Below, one piece after another: positions 53,221-63,584 of a stretch of 64,000 nucleotides of DNA. The stretch covers positions 339,002 through 403,001 of the forward strand of contig ONNV01000001.1 in the NCBI GenBank assembly GCA_900319225.1, in the 5' to 3' direction. Made by a program: the position numbers and the translations under genes. The notes beneath the pieces are model-generated. The model saw nothing but the letters and a program-made list of their open reading frames with translations, had not been told where the DNA came from and ran no database searches. Every line of letters begins with the position of its first letter. Within the stretch, counting starts at the first letter, position 1. The DNA is from an uncultured Prevotellaceae bacterium. Lineage in GTDB: Bacteria > Bacteroidota > Bacteroidia > Bacteroidales > Bacteroidaceae.

Positions 53221-54078
53221 ATGGCAAAGGAGATCACTTTCAGCAAGATGCACGGTCTGGGCAATGACTATATCTATGTCAATGTCATGGATATGGTTTT
53301 GCCTGAGCCCGAAAAGCTGTCCATCCTGTGGAGTGACCGCCATAAAGGGATAGGCTCAGACGGCCTTATCCTTATAGGACGCTCCAAGGTCGCTGATTTC
53401 AGCATGCGCATTTTCAACGCTGACGGATCTGAGGCACTGATGTGCGGAAACGGTTCGCGCTGCGTCGGTAAGTATGTGTATGACAATGGATTAACCACTA
53501 AGACTGAAATCACTTTAGAGACTCTTTCAGGTATCAAGAAACTGTCACTTCACCCGGGTGCCGACGGCAAGATCAGTTCCGTTACCGTGGGTATGGGAGC
53601 AGGTGTTCCGCTTAAGGTGGTACGCAAGTCTGCCAAGAGTGACGAGCTGATAGGAGAGACCCTGAATGTAGGCGACGGACCTACCGTATGCACAGCTATT
53701 GATATGGGTAACCCGCATCTGGTCATGTTCGTGAAGGATGCTGAGAATGCCCGTGTAGCTGAGGTCGGTCCTTTCATGGAGCATAACGAGATGTTCCCCA
53801 ACCGTGCCAACATTGAGTTTGCACAGGTTCTGGACCGTAATCATATTCGTATGCGTGTATGGGAACGCGGCAGCGGAATTACCTGCGCATGCGGAACTGG
53901 TGCCTGCGCAACGGCTGTGGCATCGGCCATGCAGGGATATACCGATCCTAAAGACTGCCAGGTCATCATGGACGGCGGTGCACTCACCGTTTCATGGGAT
54001 CCGGCAACACGTGAGGTGCTTATGACCGGCGATGCCACGCTGGTTTTTGACGGAAAAATAGAAATGCCAAATGATTAA
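53221..54078 (+). CDS. dapF: Diaminopimelate epimerase
   Basis: 285 residues. The two active-site cysteines lie in [13 protein letters not shown] and [26 protein letters not shown] is the conserved start. Converts LL- to meso-diaminopimelate for peptidoglycan and lysine. Starts 2 bp after gltD and overlaps the next gene by 8 bp, so translation is probably coupled with dapL. Confidence 0.95.
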   Translation: MAKEITFSKMHGLGNDYIYVNVMDMVLPEPEKLSILWSDRHKGIGSDGLILIGRSKVADFSMRIFNADGSEALMCGNGSRCVGKYVYDNGLTTKTEITLETLSGIKKLSLHPGADGKISSVTVGMGAGVPLKVVRKSAKSDELIGETLNVGDGPTVCTAIDMGNPHLVMFVKDAENARVAEVGPFMEHNEMFPNRANIEFAQVLDRNHIRMRVWERGSGITCACGTGACATAVASAMQGYTDPKDCQVIMDGGALTVSWDPATREVLMTGDATLVFDGKIEMPND

Positions 54079-55273
54079 ATCAAACTCCAATTTCTCAAGA
54101 CTTCCGGAGCGTTACCTGTTCCTGGATATCGCCAAGAGGGTGAATGCATTCAGCAAGGCCAACCCCAGCGCCGATATCATCCGTATGGGAATAGGCGATG
54201 TGACGCGTCCGCTCGCTCCGGCTGTCATAAAAGCCATGCATGAGGCCGTAGAAGACTGTGCCGCACAGGACACATTCCACGGATACGGTCCCGAGCGCGG
54301 TTATCAGTGGTTGCGTGAGGCCATAGTGAAAGGTGATTATGAGCCTCTGGGAGTAAACCTTTCTCCCGATGACATATTTGTCAATGACGGTGCCAAGAGC
54401 GATACCGGCAACATTGGCGATATACTCTCCACTGACGGACTTGTAGGCATTACAGACCCCGTTTATCCGGTGTACGTAGACACCAACCTGATGCGTGGAG
54501 CACAGGTACGTTTCATTCCATGCAATGCAGCCAACGGTTACACAGGAGATATCCCTACAGAGCGTCTGGATGTGATATATCTCTGTTACCCCAACAACCC
54601 CACGGGTGCCGTGATAACCAAAGCAAAACTTAAGGAGTGGGTTGATTACGCACTCAGCAACGGATCCATCATCATGTATGATTCAGCTTACGAGGCATTC
54701 ATACGTGATCCGGAAATTCCCCATTCAATCTATGAGATTGAGGGAGCCAAGGAGTGCGCCATTGAGTTCCGCAGTTTCTCCAAGACCGCAGGATTCACTG
54801 GAATAAGATGTGGTTATACCGTTATCCCACAAGGACTTATGGTAAATGATGAAAGCGGCCGCAAGGTGAGCTTGAACGCTCTCTGGGAACGCCGTCAGAG
54901 CTGTAAGTTCAACGGTGCGTCATATGTGTCACAGCGTGGTGCGCTGGCTGTCTATACGCCAGAGGGCCGCAAGCAGATACATGAGACCATTGATTATTAT
55001 CTGGAGACGGCGCGTATCATCCGTGACAGCATGACGGAGGTAGGATTGAATCCCCAGGGTGGCGAGAATGCACCATATATATGGGCCGAAACGCCTCAGG
55101 GAATTGATTCGTGGGAGTTTTTTGATATCCTGCTTGAGAAAGCTCAGGTGGTGGTTACACCGGGATCGGGATTCGGTCCGTCAGGGCAGGGTTATTTCAG
55201 GATAACGTCGTTTGCCGACAGGCAACGCACAATAGAGGCAATGCAACGCATAAAGAATTTGATGAATAAATAA
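54071..55273 (+). CDS. dapL: LL-diaminopimelate aminotransferase
   Basis: 400 residues. PLP enzyme with [28 protein letters not shown] and the Schiff-base Lys in [17 protein letters not shown]. It makes LL-DAP from tetrahydrodipicolinate and glutamate in one step, replacing dapC/D/E. Adjacent to dapF, which acts next; its amino donor glutamate comes from the GltBD enzyme encoded just upstream. Stop overlaps the carA start by 1 bp. Confidence 0.95.
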   Translation: MIKSNSNFSRLPERYLFLDIAKRVNAFSKANPSADIIRMGIGDVTRPLAPAVIKAMHEAVEDCAAQDTFHGYGPERGYQWLREAIVKGDYEPLGVNLSPDDIFVNDGAKSDTGNIGDILSTDGLVGITDPVYPVYVDTNLMRGAQVRFIPCNAANGYTGDIPTERLDVIYLCYPNNPTGAVITKAKLKEWVDYALSNGSIIMYDSAYEAFIRDPEIPHSIYEIEGAKECAIEFRSFSKTAGFTGIRCGYTVIPQGLMVNDESGRKVSLNALWERRQSCKFNGASYVSQRGALAVYTPEGRKQIHETIDYYLETARIIRDSMTEVGLNPQGGENAPYIWAETPQGIDSWEFFDILLEKAQVVVTPGSGFGPSGQGYFRITSFADRQRTIEAMQRIKNLMNK

Positions 55274-56352
55274 TGGAGAGAGAAGCAGTTCTTATTCTTG
55301 AGGACGGAACCCGTTTCGTAGGTCGCTCGTTCGGATTTGAAAAATCCGTATCGGGCGAACTCGTGTTCTATACAGCCATGACGGGATATCCGGAGAGTCT
55401 TAGTGATCCGTCGTATAAGGGACAGATTCTGGTCCCCACATACCCGCTTATAGGCAACTACGGTGTGCCGGGCGATGAGACGGTAAACGGAATATCAAAG
55501 TTTTATGAGTCCGACAGGATTCAGTGCTCGGCACTTGTCATAGCACAGTACTCTGCAGAGTACAGCCATTGGGACTCAGCCAAGAGTCTGGGTGAGTGGC
55601 TTAAGAAGTGGGAGGTCCCCGGTATCTACGGAATCGATACCCGTGCACTTACCAAGCGTCTGCGTGAGAAGGGTGCCATGCTGGGCAAGATCGTGTTCGG
55701 TGATGAGGATATCCCGTTCTATGATCCCAACAAGGACAATCTGGTATCTCAGGTTTCATGCCCTGAGATAAAGCATTACGGAAACGGCAAGTACAAGGTG
55801 CTTATGGTAGACTGCGGTATGAAGAACAACATACTGCGCTGCCTGCTTGACTACAATGTGCAGATCAAGCGCGTGCCCTGGAACTATGATTTCAGCGGTG
55901 AGGATTATGACGGCCTGTTCATTTCAAACGGCCCCGGTGACCCCGCCATGTGCACTGAGACAATAGCCAATATACGTAAGGCTCTGCAGCAGGACAAGCC
56001 TATCATGGGAATCTGCCTTGGAAACCAGCTGCTGGCACTTGCAGCAGGCGCCAAGACCTACAAACTCAAATACGGACACCGCGGACACAACCAGACTGTA
56101 CGTATCCCCGGTACCCATAAGTGCTTTGTGACATCACAGAACCACGGTTTTGCCATTGATGACAGCACCCTGCCTGCAGATTGGGAACGCATGTTCGAGA
56201 ATCTGAATGACGGCACGAATGAGGGTATTAAGCATAAGTCAAAACCGTTCTTCTCAACTCAGTTCCATCCTGAGGCATCTAGCGGACCTACTGATACAGG
56301 TAACCTGTTCGGTCTGTTTGTGGAGAATATGATTAAATACTCTAAGAAATGA
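55273..56352 (+). CDS. carA: Carbamoyl-phosphate synthase, small (glutaminase) subunit
   Basis: 359 residues. Class I glutaminase with nucleophile Cys in GICLGNQLLALAAGAKTYKL (most homologues have His after LG) and the His-Glu pair in TQFHPEASSGPTD. N-terminal domain ILEDGTRFVGRSFGFEKSVS is typical. Supplies ammonia from Gln to CarB for arginine and pyrimidine synthesis. Starts in the dapL stop (TAATG) and overlaps carB by 4 bp. Confidence 0.95.
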   Translation: MEREAVLILEDGTRFVGRSFGFEKSVSGELVFYTAMTGYPESLSDPSYKGQILVPTYPLIGNYGVPGDETVNGISKFYESDRIQCSALVIAQYSAEYSHWDSAKSLGEWLKKWEVPGIYGIDTRALTKRLREKGAMLGKIVFGDEDIPFYDPNKDNLVSQVSCPEIKHYGNGKYKVLMVDCGMKNNILRCLLDYNVQIKRVPWNYDFSGEDYDGLFISNGPGDPAMCTETIANIRKALQQDKPIMGICLGNQLLALAAGAKTYKLKYGHRGHNQTVRIPGTHKCFVTSQNHGFAIDDSTLPADWERMFENLNDGTNEGIKHKSKPFFSTQFHPEASSGPTDTGNLFGLFVENMIKYSKK

Positions 56353-59300
56353 TGAATGATGCTATGGAAGATGTAAAGAGAGTACTTGTGCTCGGTTCAG
56401 GAGCACTCAAGATAGGTCAGTCAGGTGAGTTTGACTATTCCGGTTCTCAGGCCCTCAAGGCGCTGCGCGAGGATGGCAAATACACCATTCTTATAAACCC
56501 CAATATCGCCACAGTCCAGACATCCGAGGGCGTGGCCGATGCCATCTATTACCTGCCCATCACTCCCACATTCGTGGAGAAGGTTATCCGGAAGGAGAAA
56601 CCCGATGGCATCATGCTGGCATTCGGTGGCCAGACAGCCCTGAACTGCGGTGTTGAGCTCTACAAGAGCGGCATACTGGAGAAATACGGCATCAAGGTGC
56701 TGGGTACTCCGGTTCAGGCCATCATCAACACTGAGGACCGTGAGCTGTTTGCCGATATGATGCACTCCATTAACGTGAAGACACCTCGCAGTGAGGCTGT
56801 AAACAATATGGAGGAGGCTCTTAAGGTGGTCAAGGAGATAGGTTATCCGGTAATTGTACGTGCCGCCTATACTCTGGGTGGTCTTGGTTCCGGATTCTGC
56901 TCAAATGATGAGGAACTCAAGAAAGTTGCCGCATCGGCATTCTCATATTCTCCGCAGATTCTGGTAGAGGAGTCACTCAAGGGCTGGAAGGAGATTGAGT
57001 ATGAGGTTGTACGTGACCGTTATGACAACTGTATCACGGTCTGCAACATGGAGAACTTTGACCCGCTGGGCATCCATACCGGAGAGAGCGTGGTTGTAGC
57101 TCCGTCACAGACTCTGAGCGACCATGAGTATCACAAGCTGCGCCGCATCGCTATCGATATCATCCGTCACGTGGGTATAGTGGGAGAGTGCAACGTCCAG
57201 TATGCTCTGGATCCCAACTCCGATGATTACCGCGTGATTGAGGTCAACGCCCGTTTGAGCCGCTCATCGGCCCTGGCATCCAAGGCTACAGGTTATCCTC
57301 TGGCATTTGTGGCTGCCAAGCTGGGTCTGGGATATGGTCTGGATGAGATTCCCAACTCCGTGACCAAGGTTACATCGGCCTGCTTTGAGCCCGCCCTGGA
57401 CTATGTGGTATGTAAGATCCCGCGTTGGGACCTGGGTAAGTTTGAGGGCGTTTCACGTCTGATAGGCTCCAGCATGAAGTCCGTAGGTGAGATCATGTCA
57501 ATAGGACGCACCTTTGAGGAGGCAATCCAGAAGGGTATGCGTATGATAGGACAGGGCCTGCACGGATTTGTATGCAACAACATAAATGTTCCTGACATTG
57601 AGGGTGAGCTTGTCAATCCTACAGACCACCGTCTGCCGGCCATTGAGCAGGCTTTTGCCCAGGGTTATACGGTTGACAAGCTGCATGACCTGACCAAGAT
57701 TGACAAGTGGTTCCTGTGCCGTCTGGCAAATATCCATAACATAAAGGAGCAGCTGGCTGCTGCAGGTGACCTTAAGAATGTATCCGCTGACCTGATGCGT
57801 GAGGCAAAATGCATGGGATTCAGTGACTATCAGATAGGTAAGCTCACAATAAAGGGCGATAAGCTGAATCCTCATGAGAAGGCTGCTGCAGTACGCAAGC
57901 AGCGTAAGGCTCTTGGCATACTGCCTGTCGTAAAGCAGATTGATACGCTTGCAGGTGAGTATCCGGCATTCACCAACTACCTGTACATTACCTATAACGG
58001 CACTGAGAATGACGTCAGCTTTGAGCAGGACGGCAAGTCCGTGATCGTTCTGGGTAGCGGTGCTTACCGTATCGGTTCATCCGTTGAGTTTGACTGGTGC
58101 GGTGTGGCTGCCGTTAAGAAGATCCAGGAGATGGGCTACCGCGCAGTCATGATAAACTACAACCCTGAGACCGTAAGTACGGACTACGATACATGTGACC
58201 GCCTGTTCTTTGATGAACTTACACTGGAGCGTGTACTTGATATTTGTGACATGGAGGGTCCCAAGGGCGTTATAGTATCAACCGGCGGACAGATCCCAAA
58301 CAACCTGGCTCTGCTGCTTGACCATGAGGGTATCAATATCCTGGGTACATCGGCCAAGAGCATTGATATGGCCGAGGACCGTCAGAAATTCTCTGAGATG
58401 TGTGACTCGCTGGGTATTGACCAGCCGCGCTGGAAAGAGCTTACCAGCATGGATGATATCTGGAGCTTTGTCGATGAGGTGGGTCTGCCTGTGCTTATCC
58501 GTCCGTCATACGTGCTTTCAGGTGCCGCCATGCGTGTGGTAAGTGACCGTGCAGAGCTTGAGACAGCGCTCAACAACGCCGCTGTGGTAAGCCAGGAGCA
58601 CCCCGTTGTGGTTACGGAGTTCCTGCAGCGTGCCAAGGAGGTTGAGATTGATGCTGTAGCCCAGAACGGTGTAATCAAGTGCTACGCCATCAGTGAGCAT
58701 ATTGAGTTTGCCGGCGTACACTCAGGTGACGCTACCGTGGTATTCCCGGCTCAGAAGCTTTACTATGAGACCATCCGTAAGATCAAGAAGATATCCAAGA
58801 AGATTGCTGCTGCCCTGAACATATCAGGTCCCTTCAATATCCAGTTCCTGGCCAAGGAGAACAGCATCAAGGTTATCGAGTGTAACCTGCGTGCATCACG
58901 TTCGTTCCCATTTGTAAGCAAGATCACCAAGTTCAACTTCATAGGTATGGCTACTGAGATCATGCTGGGAAAGGAGGTTGAGCCTTTCGGCAAGACGTTT
59001 GCCGATATCGACTACGTGGGTGTCAAGTGCTCACAGTTCTCGTTTGCACGTCTGCTCAAGGCCGATCCCATACTGGGTGTGGATATGGCGTCTACCGGTG
59101 AGGTTGCCTGCATCGGTGACAACTACCATGAGGCTCTGCTCAAGAGTATGATATCAGTAGGAACCCGTGTTCCGTCCAAGGAGAAGGGTATCCTGCTGTC
59201 ATCTGGCCCCACCAAGTCAAAGATTGACCTGCTGGATGCCGCACGCATTCTCCATGATTACGGCTACAGGATTTATGCCACAAGCGGTACCGCCAAGTTC

Positions 59301-59588
59301 CTTGACGAGAACGGTATCAAGGTCAGTGAAGTGCTGCACTGGCCGGATTCGGATGAGAAGCCCAATGTGATTGACTATATGCGCAGCGGCAAGATAGACC
59401 TGGCCATCAACATTCCCAAGAACAACACTGCACGTGAGCTTGAGAACGGTTACAAGATAAGGCGTACTGCGGTTGATTTCAATATCCCGCTCATTACCAA
59501 CGCCCGTCAGGCCAGCGCCTTCATCTACGCCTTCTGCAAGATAGGCGTGGACGGCCTTGCCATTAAGAGAATAGACGAATACGTATAA
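56349..59588 (+). CDS. carB: Carbamoyl-phosphate synthase, large subunit
   Basis: 1079 residues, full length. Two ATP-grasp halves: VLVLGSGALKIGQSGEFDYS with YTLGGLGSGFCSNDEELKKV, and VIVLGSGAYRIGSSVEFDWC with RPSYVLSGAAMRVVSDRAEL; the C-terminal MGS-like domain (LLSSGPTKSKIDLLDAARIL) is the allosteric site. Makes carbamoyl phosphate from bicarbonate, ammonia and 2 ATP. A start at MEDVKRVLVL five codons later is also possible. Confidence 0.95.
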   Translation: MMNDAMEDVKRVLVLGSGALKIGQSGEFDYSGSQALKALREDGKYTILINPNIATVQTSEGVADAIYYLPITPTFVEKVIRKEKPDGIMLAFGGQTALNCGVELYKSGILEKYGIKVLGTPVQAIINTEDRELFADMMHSINVKTPRSEAVNNMEEALKVVKEIGYPVIVRAAYTLGGLGSGFCSNDEELKKVAASAFSYSPQILVEESLKGWKEIEYEVVRDRYDNCITVCNMENFDPLGIHTGESVVVAPSQTLSDHEYHKLRRIAIDIIRHVGIVGECNVQYALDPNSDDYRVIEVNARLSRSSALASKATGYPLAFVAAKLGLGYGLDEIPNSVTKVTSACFEPALDYVVCKIPRWDLGKFEGVSRLIGSSMKSVGEIMSIGRTFEEAIQKGMRMIGQGLHGFVCNNINVPDIEGELVNPTDHRLPAIEQAFAQGYTVDKLHDLTKIDKWFLCRLANIHNIKEQLAAAGDLKNVSADLMREAKCMGFSDYQIGKLTIKGDKLNPHEKAAAVRKQRKALGILPVVKQIDTLAGEYPAFTNYLYITYNGTENDVSFEQDGKSVIVLGSGAYRIGSSVEFDWCGVAAVKKIQEMGYRAVMINYNPETVSTDYDTCDRLFFDELTLERVLDICDMEGPKGVIVSTGGQIPNNLALLLDHEGINILGTSAKSIDMAEDRQKFSEMCDSLGIDQPRWKELTSMDDIWSFVDEVGLPVLIRPSYVLSGAAMRVVSDRAELETALNNAAVVSQEHPVVVTEFLQRAKEVEIDAVAQNGVIKCYAISEHIEFAGVHSGDATVVFPAQKLYYETIRKIKKISKKIAAALNISGPFNIQFLAKENSIKVIECNLRASRSFPFVSKITKFNFIGMATEIMLGKEVEPFGKTFADIDYVGVKCSQFSFARLLKADPILGVDMASTGEVACIGDNYHEALLKSMISVGTRVPSKEKGILLSSGPTKSKIDLLDAARILHDYGYRIYATSGTAKFLDENGIKVSEVLHWPDSDEKPNVIDYMRSGKIDLAINIPKNNTARELENGYKIRRTAVDFNIPLITNARQASAFIYAFCKIGVDGLAIKRIDEYV

Positions 59589-59606
59589 TTTTAAAGGACT
59601 ATAACT

Positions 59607-61451
59607 ATGTGTGGAATAGTAGGTTATGTGGGCAAACGTGAAGCGTATCCCATACTTATAAAGGGTCTCTCCAGACTGGAGTACCGCGGTTATGACAGTG
59701 CCGGTGTGGCGCTTATTAATGATGACGGTAATCTGGTAATCTACAAGACCAAGGGTAAGGTGGCAGACCTGGAACATGCCGTTGAGGGCAAGGACCTGAG
59801 CGGTAACGTCGGCATAGCACATACCCGCTGGGCCACTCATGGTGAACCTAATGATGTGAATGCGCATCCGCACTTCTCGGAGTCAGGAAACCTGGCGCTG
59901 ATCCATAACGGAATCATCGAGAACTACCGTGCGCTCAAGAAAGAGTTGCAGAATCAGGGCTACCACTTTAAGAGTGAGACCGATACGGAGGTTGTGATAC
60001 AGCTTATCCAGTACATCATGGACACTCACGGCATCACTCTTGAGGAGGCAGTTCCGTTGGCTCTCAACAGTGTTATCGGCGCTTATGCCATCGTGATCGT
60101 GGATAAGACACATCCGGACCGTATGATTGCCGCCCGTAAGGGTAGCCCGCTCATTATCGGTGTGGGTGATGACGAGTTCCTGATTGGTTCCGATGCCACA
60201 CCCATCATTGAGTATACTGACCGTGTAGTCTATCTGGGTGAGGAGCAGATTGCGTTCATCCAGCGTGGTCAGGAGCTTAAGATCACAGACCTTAAGAGCA
60301 TTGAGCAGACTCCGGTAATCAAGAAACTGGAGCTTAACCTGAGCCAGATAGAGAAGGGCGGTTTCCCGCATTTCATGCTCAAGGAGATACATGAGCAGCC
60401 TGATACATGCCGTACCGTGATGAACGGACGTCTGCATCCGGAACTGGGTATCGTGAAGCTGTCGGGTGTGATTGACCATAAGAAACGTCTGCTGGCTGCA
60501 CGACGCATCATAATCTGTGCCTGCGGTACATCATGGCACGCTGCGCTTATCGGTAAGTACATGATTGAGGAGCTTACGCGCATTCCGGTTGAGGTTGAGT
60601 ACTCATCGGAGTTCCGTTACCGCAATCCTGTAATCTATCCTGATGACGTGGTGATTGCCATCTCCCAGTCAGGTGAGACTGCCGATACACTTGCCGCCAT
60701 GAAACTGGCCAAGGAGTCCGGCGCTTTCCTGTTCGGAATCTGTAACGTAGTAGGTTCGTCAATAGCACGTGCGGCCGATACCGGCTGTTACACTCATGCC
60801 GGTCCTGAGATCGGTGTTGCATCGACCAAGGCATTCACAGCCCAGGTTGAGACACTTCTGCTGCTTGCTCTGAGCATCGCTCAGGCCAAGGGTACCGTTG
60901 AGACCGAGCAGCGTCAGCGCATCATCAAGGAGCTGCAGAACATACCTGCCAAGATTGAGAAGATTCTGGGGCATGACAAGCAGATATCGGAACTTGCCAA
61001 GACGTTCACATACGCTCACAACTTTATCTATCTGGGACGCGGATACAACTATCCTATAGCCCTGGAGGGCGCTCTCAAGCTCAAGGAGATCTCATACATA
61101 CATGCCGAGGGGTATCCCGCAGCCGAGATGAAACACGGTCCCATCGCGCTCATTGATGAGGAGATGCCGGTGGTTGTGATTGCCCCCAAGCGCGGTCACT
61201 ATGACAAGATCCTGAGCAACATACAGGAGGTGAAGGCCCGTAAGGGACGCGTGATAAGCATTGTGACCGAGGGTGACAAGGATGTCAAGGCCATATCGGA
61301 CTATACGTTTGAGATTCCGGATACCGAGGAGTGCCTGGTTCCGCTGCTCAGCGCCATCCCGTTGCAGCTGCTTGCATATCATATTGCCATAGCCAAGGGA
61401 CGTGACGTAGACCAGCCGCGTAACCTGGCAAAATCAGTAACAGTAGAATAA
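59607..61451 (+). CDS. glmS: Glutamine-fructose-6-phosphate aminotransferase
   Basis: 614 residues. Cys2 in MCGIVGYVGKREAYPILIKG is the glutaminase nucleophile; two SIS domains follow, with CACGTSWHAALIGKYMIEEL and SQSGETADTLAAMKLAKESG, and the C-terminal AKSVTVE end. Makes glucosamine-6-phosphate for cell wall and lipopolysaccharide. 18 bp after carB, 5 bp before purF. Confidence 0.95.
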   Translation: MCGIVGYVGKREAYPILIKGLSRLEYRGYDSAGVALINDDGNLVIYKTKGKVADLEHAVEGKDLSGNVGIAHTRWATHGEPNDVNAHPHFSESGNLALIHNGIIENYRALKKELQNQGYHFKSETDTEVVIQLIQYIMDTHGITLEEAVPLALNSVIGAYAIVIVDKTHPDRMIAARKGSPLIIGVGDDEFLIGSDATPIIEYTDRVVYLGEEQIAFIQRGQELKITDLKSIEQTPVIKKLELNLSQIEKGGFPHFMLKEIHEQPDTCRTVMNGRLHPELGIVKLSGVIDHKKRLLAARRIIICACGTSWHAALIGKYMIEELTRIPVEVEYSSEFRYRNPVIYPDDVVIAISQSGETADTLAAMKLAKESGAFLFGICNVVGSSIARAADTGCYTHAGPEIGVASTKAFTAQVETLLLLALSIAQAKGTVETEQRQRIIKELQNIPAKIEKILGHDKQISELAKTFTYAHNFIYLGRGYNYPIALEGALKLKEISYIHAEGYPAAEMKHGPIALIDEEMPVVVIAPKRGHYDKILSNIQEVKARKGRVISIVTEGDKDVKAISDYTFEIPDTEECLVPLLSAIPLQLLAYHIAIAKGRDVDQPRNLAKSVTVE

Positions 61452-61456
61452 ACTTT

Positions 61457-62896
61457 ATGGAGGGAGAGATTCATCACGAATGCGGAGTGTTTGGCATATA
61501 CGGTGTGGAGAACGCCGCCCAGTATGCCTATTATGCGTTGCACAGCCTGCAGCATCGCGGTCAGCAGGGTTGCGGTATCGTCAGTGTCGACAAGCAGGGC
61601 ATGCATCTGCATAAGGGTGCCGGACTTGTGATTGAGATATTCGGTCAGAATCATCTGGACGGACTTACAGGCAATATAGCCATTGGTCATGTCCGATATC
61701 CGACAACCAATGTAGGCGGTATGGAGAATATCCAGCCGTTCACATTCCATCATTACACGGGTGACTTTGCCCTTGCCCATAACGGCAACATCATTAACTC
61801 CAAGGAGCTGCGTCTCTATCTGGAGCGTCGTGGCAGTCTGTTGCAGACTACGTCGGACAGTGAGCTGTTTGCACATCTCATAAAGAAAGATCCCACCGAG
61901 GAGGATCGCATAACCAATATCATCAATGCCCTGAATATGATTGAAGGCGCATTTTCACTGGTTATAATGACTCCCAACCGCATCTATGCATGCCGTGACA
62001 AATACGGATTTCACCCTCTTTCAATAGCAAAACTTGGCGAAGGATACGTTGTGGCCAGCGAAACCTGCGCATTCGACGCAATAGGAGCCGAATTCATCCG
62101 TGACGTCAATCCCGGTGAGGTGATTTCAATAGACCATCACGGAATCCGTTCCAATGACTATTCAAAACTGCGCAGCCATCGTATGTGCGTCATGGAGTAC
62201 ATCTATTTTGCACGTCCTGACAGTGATATTGAGGGCTGCAACGTACACTCATTCCGCAAACTCTCCGGCCGTATGCTCTATGAGGAGCATCCTGTCGATG
62301 CCGATATCGTGGTGGGCGTTCCTGATTCCAGCCTGAGTGCCGCAATGGGTTATGCTGAGGCCAGCGGAATCCCCTATGAGATGGGACTGCTCAAGAGCAA
62401 ATATGTGGGCCGTACATTCATTCAGCCTACCCAGGAGATGCGTGACAAGGGTGTCAAGATGAAACTCTCACCTATACGCAGTATCGTGAGCGGCAAGCGC
62501 GTGATCCTGATTGATGACTCTATCGTGCGCGGTACCACATCGCGTCAGATCGTGCGTATGCTGCGTGAGGCAGGTGCCACCGAGGTTCATGTCTGCATAG
62601 CCAGCCCAAAATACTCATTTCCCTGCTACTACGGCGTGGATACCGGTACATATGACGAGCTTATAGGCGCCAACCACACCGTTGAGGAGATACGTGATTT
62701 CATTGAGGCGGATTCTCTCTATTATCTCTCATTGGAGTCTCTCTACAAGGCATCGGGCCGCGATATGAAAACGTGCCAGCTTTGCACCGCCTGCTTTAAC
62801 GGTGACTATCCCACCAACCTTTACGAGTACGAGAACGACTTGAAGAAGCACAAAGGGCACAAAGGGGACGGTTCTATCTGTGCCCCTATTAAATAG
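61457..62896 (+). CDS. purF: Amidophosphoribosyltransferase
   Basis: 479 residues. Cys9 after the propeptide MEGEIHHE starts the class II glutaminase domain (ECGVFGIYGVENAAQYAYYA); the PRPP loop is VILIDDSIVRGTTSRQIVRM near residue 350; Cys residues in CQLCTACFNGDYP are the usual Fe-S ligands. First step of purine synthesis. The normal end is near NDLKKHKG; the last 14 or so residues, GHKGDGSICAPIK, are encoded by a family D repeat and are almost surely a recent addition. Confidence 0.95.
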   Translation: MEGEIHHECGVFGIYGVENAAQYAYYALHSLQHRGQQGCGIVSVDKQGMHLHKGAGLVIEIFGQNHLDGLTGNIAIGHVRYPTTNVGGMENIQPFTFHHYTGDFALAHNGNIINSKELRLYLERRGSLLQTTSDSELFAHLIKKDPTEEDRITNIINALNMIEGAFSLVIMTPNRIYACRDKYGFHPLSIAKLGEGYVVASETCAFDAIGAEFIRDVNPGEVISIDHHGIRSNDYSKLRSHRMCVMEYIYFARPDSDIEGCNVHSFRKLSGRMLYEEHPVDADIVVGVPDSSLSAAMGYAEASGIPYEMGLLKSKYVGRTFIQPTQEMRDKGVKMKLSPIRSIVSGKRVILIDDSIVRGTTSRQIVRMLREAGATEVHVCIASPKYSFPCYYGVDTGTYDELIGANHTVEEIRDFIEADSLYYLSLESLYKASGRDMKTCQLCTACFNGDYPTNLYEYENDLKKHKGHKGDGSICAPIK

Positions 62897-62953
62897 TTAT
62901 CAACTATTTTGAAAAAAAATGCAGGGGCACAGATAGAACCGTCCCCTTTGTGC
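62855..62953. repeat. REPIN-like inverted pair, family D, copy 2
   Basis: GGGCACAAAGGGGACGG then TTCTATCTGTGCCCC, mirrored by GGGGCACAGATAGAA then CCGTCCCCTTTGTGC. The left half is inside purF and provides its last codons; the right half touches the -7 box of the next gene. A hairpin AAATAGTT/AACTATTT lies between. Confidence 0.85.
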
Positions 62954-62961
62954 TAACTTTG
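62954..62961 (+). promoter_or_regulatory. -7 box of the FNT gene
   Basis: TAACTTTG, 4 bp before the ATG at 62966 and directly after a family D repeat. Confidence 0.55.
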
Positions 62962-62965
62962 CGAT

Positions 62966-63574
62966 ATGGGAAAGTTCAGTACAATTTTCAAGTCTTCAGT
63001 ATTGGCAGGAATCTGCATCGGAATAGCCGGATTCGGCTATCTGGCACTGGGTGGCGTGGTAGGCGCCGTAATGTTTGCTTTCGGTCTTATCACCGTTGTA
63101 TGCTACAAGCTCAAACTCTATACCGGTACTGCCGGATTCATTGAGAAAGGGCAGGTGGGTGACCTGTTGCTCATACTGGTGGGCAATATTGTAGGCTGCC
63201 TGTTGGTGGCACTCCTGGCCCGTGTATCACCGATGCAGTTGCAGGAGGCTGCACAGAAAATCCTGGCAGGACGTCTGGCCATCGGTCCGGTTCGTGCCGG
63301 TCTGCTTGCAATAGGTTGCGGATTCCTTATGACCACAGCCGTTACGTTTGCCCGCCGTAATCAGTGGCTTCCGCTGTTATTTGCTGTACCGATGTTCATC
63401 CTGTGCGGTTTTCCGCACTGTATAGCCGATGCGTTCTACTATCTTACCGTTCCGTTCAGCTTCATAAAGGAGAACCTGGGTGGCGTGCTTGTACTTTATG
63501 TATGCCTGGTTATTGGAAATTTTATAGGCTGCAACCTCTACCGTTTCATCATGATAGGTGAGGAGAAGGTATAA
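62966..63574 (+). CDS. Formate/nitrite transporter (FNT) family channel
   Basis: 202 residues, six helices. Family features: GFGYLALGGVVGAVMFAFGL in helix 1-2, KLYTGTAGFI after helix 2, GNIVGCLLVA in helix 3 and the pore motif LCGFPHCIADAFYY in helix 5 with its central His. Carries formate, nitrite, nitrous acid or hydrosulfide across the inner membrane; which one is unclear. Shorter than the usual 260-280 residues at both ends. Confidence 0.8.
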   Translation: MGKFSTIFKSSVLAGICIGIAGFGYLALGGVVGAVMFAFGLITVVCYKLKLYTGTAGFIEKGQVGDLLLILVGNIVGCLLVALLARVSPMQLQEAAQKILAGRLAIGPVRAGLLAIGCGFLMTTAVTFARRNQWLPLLFAVPMFILCGFPHCIADAFYYLTVPFSFIKENLGGVLVLYVCLVIGNFIGCNLYRFIMIGEEKV

Positions 63575-63584
63575 CTGACAACAT

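Noticed and set aside
59883-60479. 198-codon minus-strand frame inside glmS
   Set aside because: Shadow of a strongly coding gene with no independent features.
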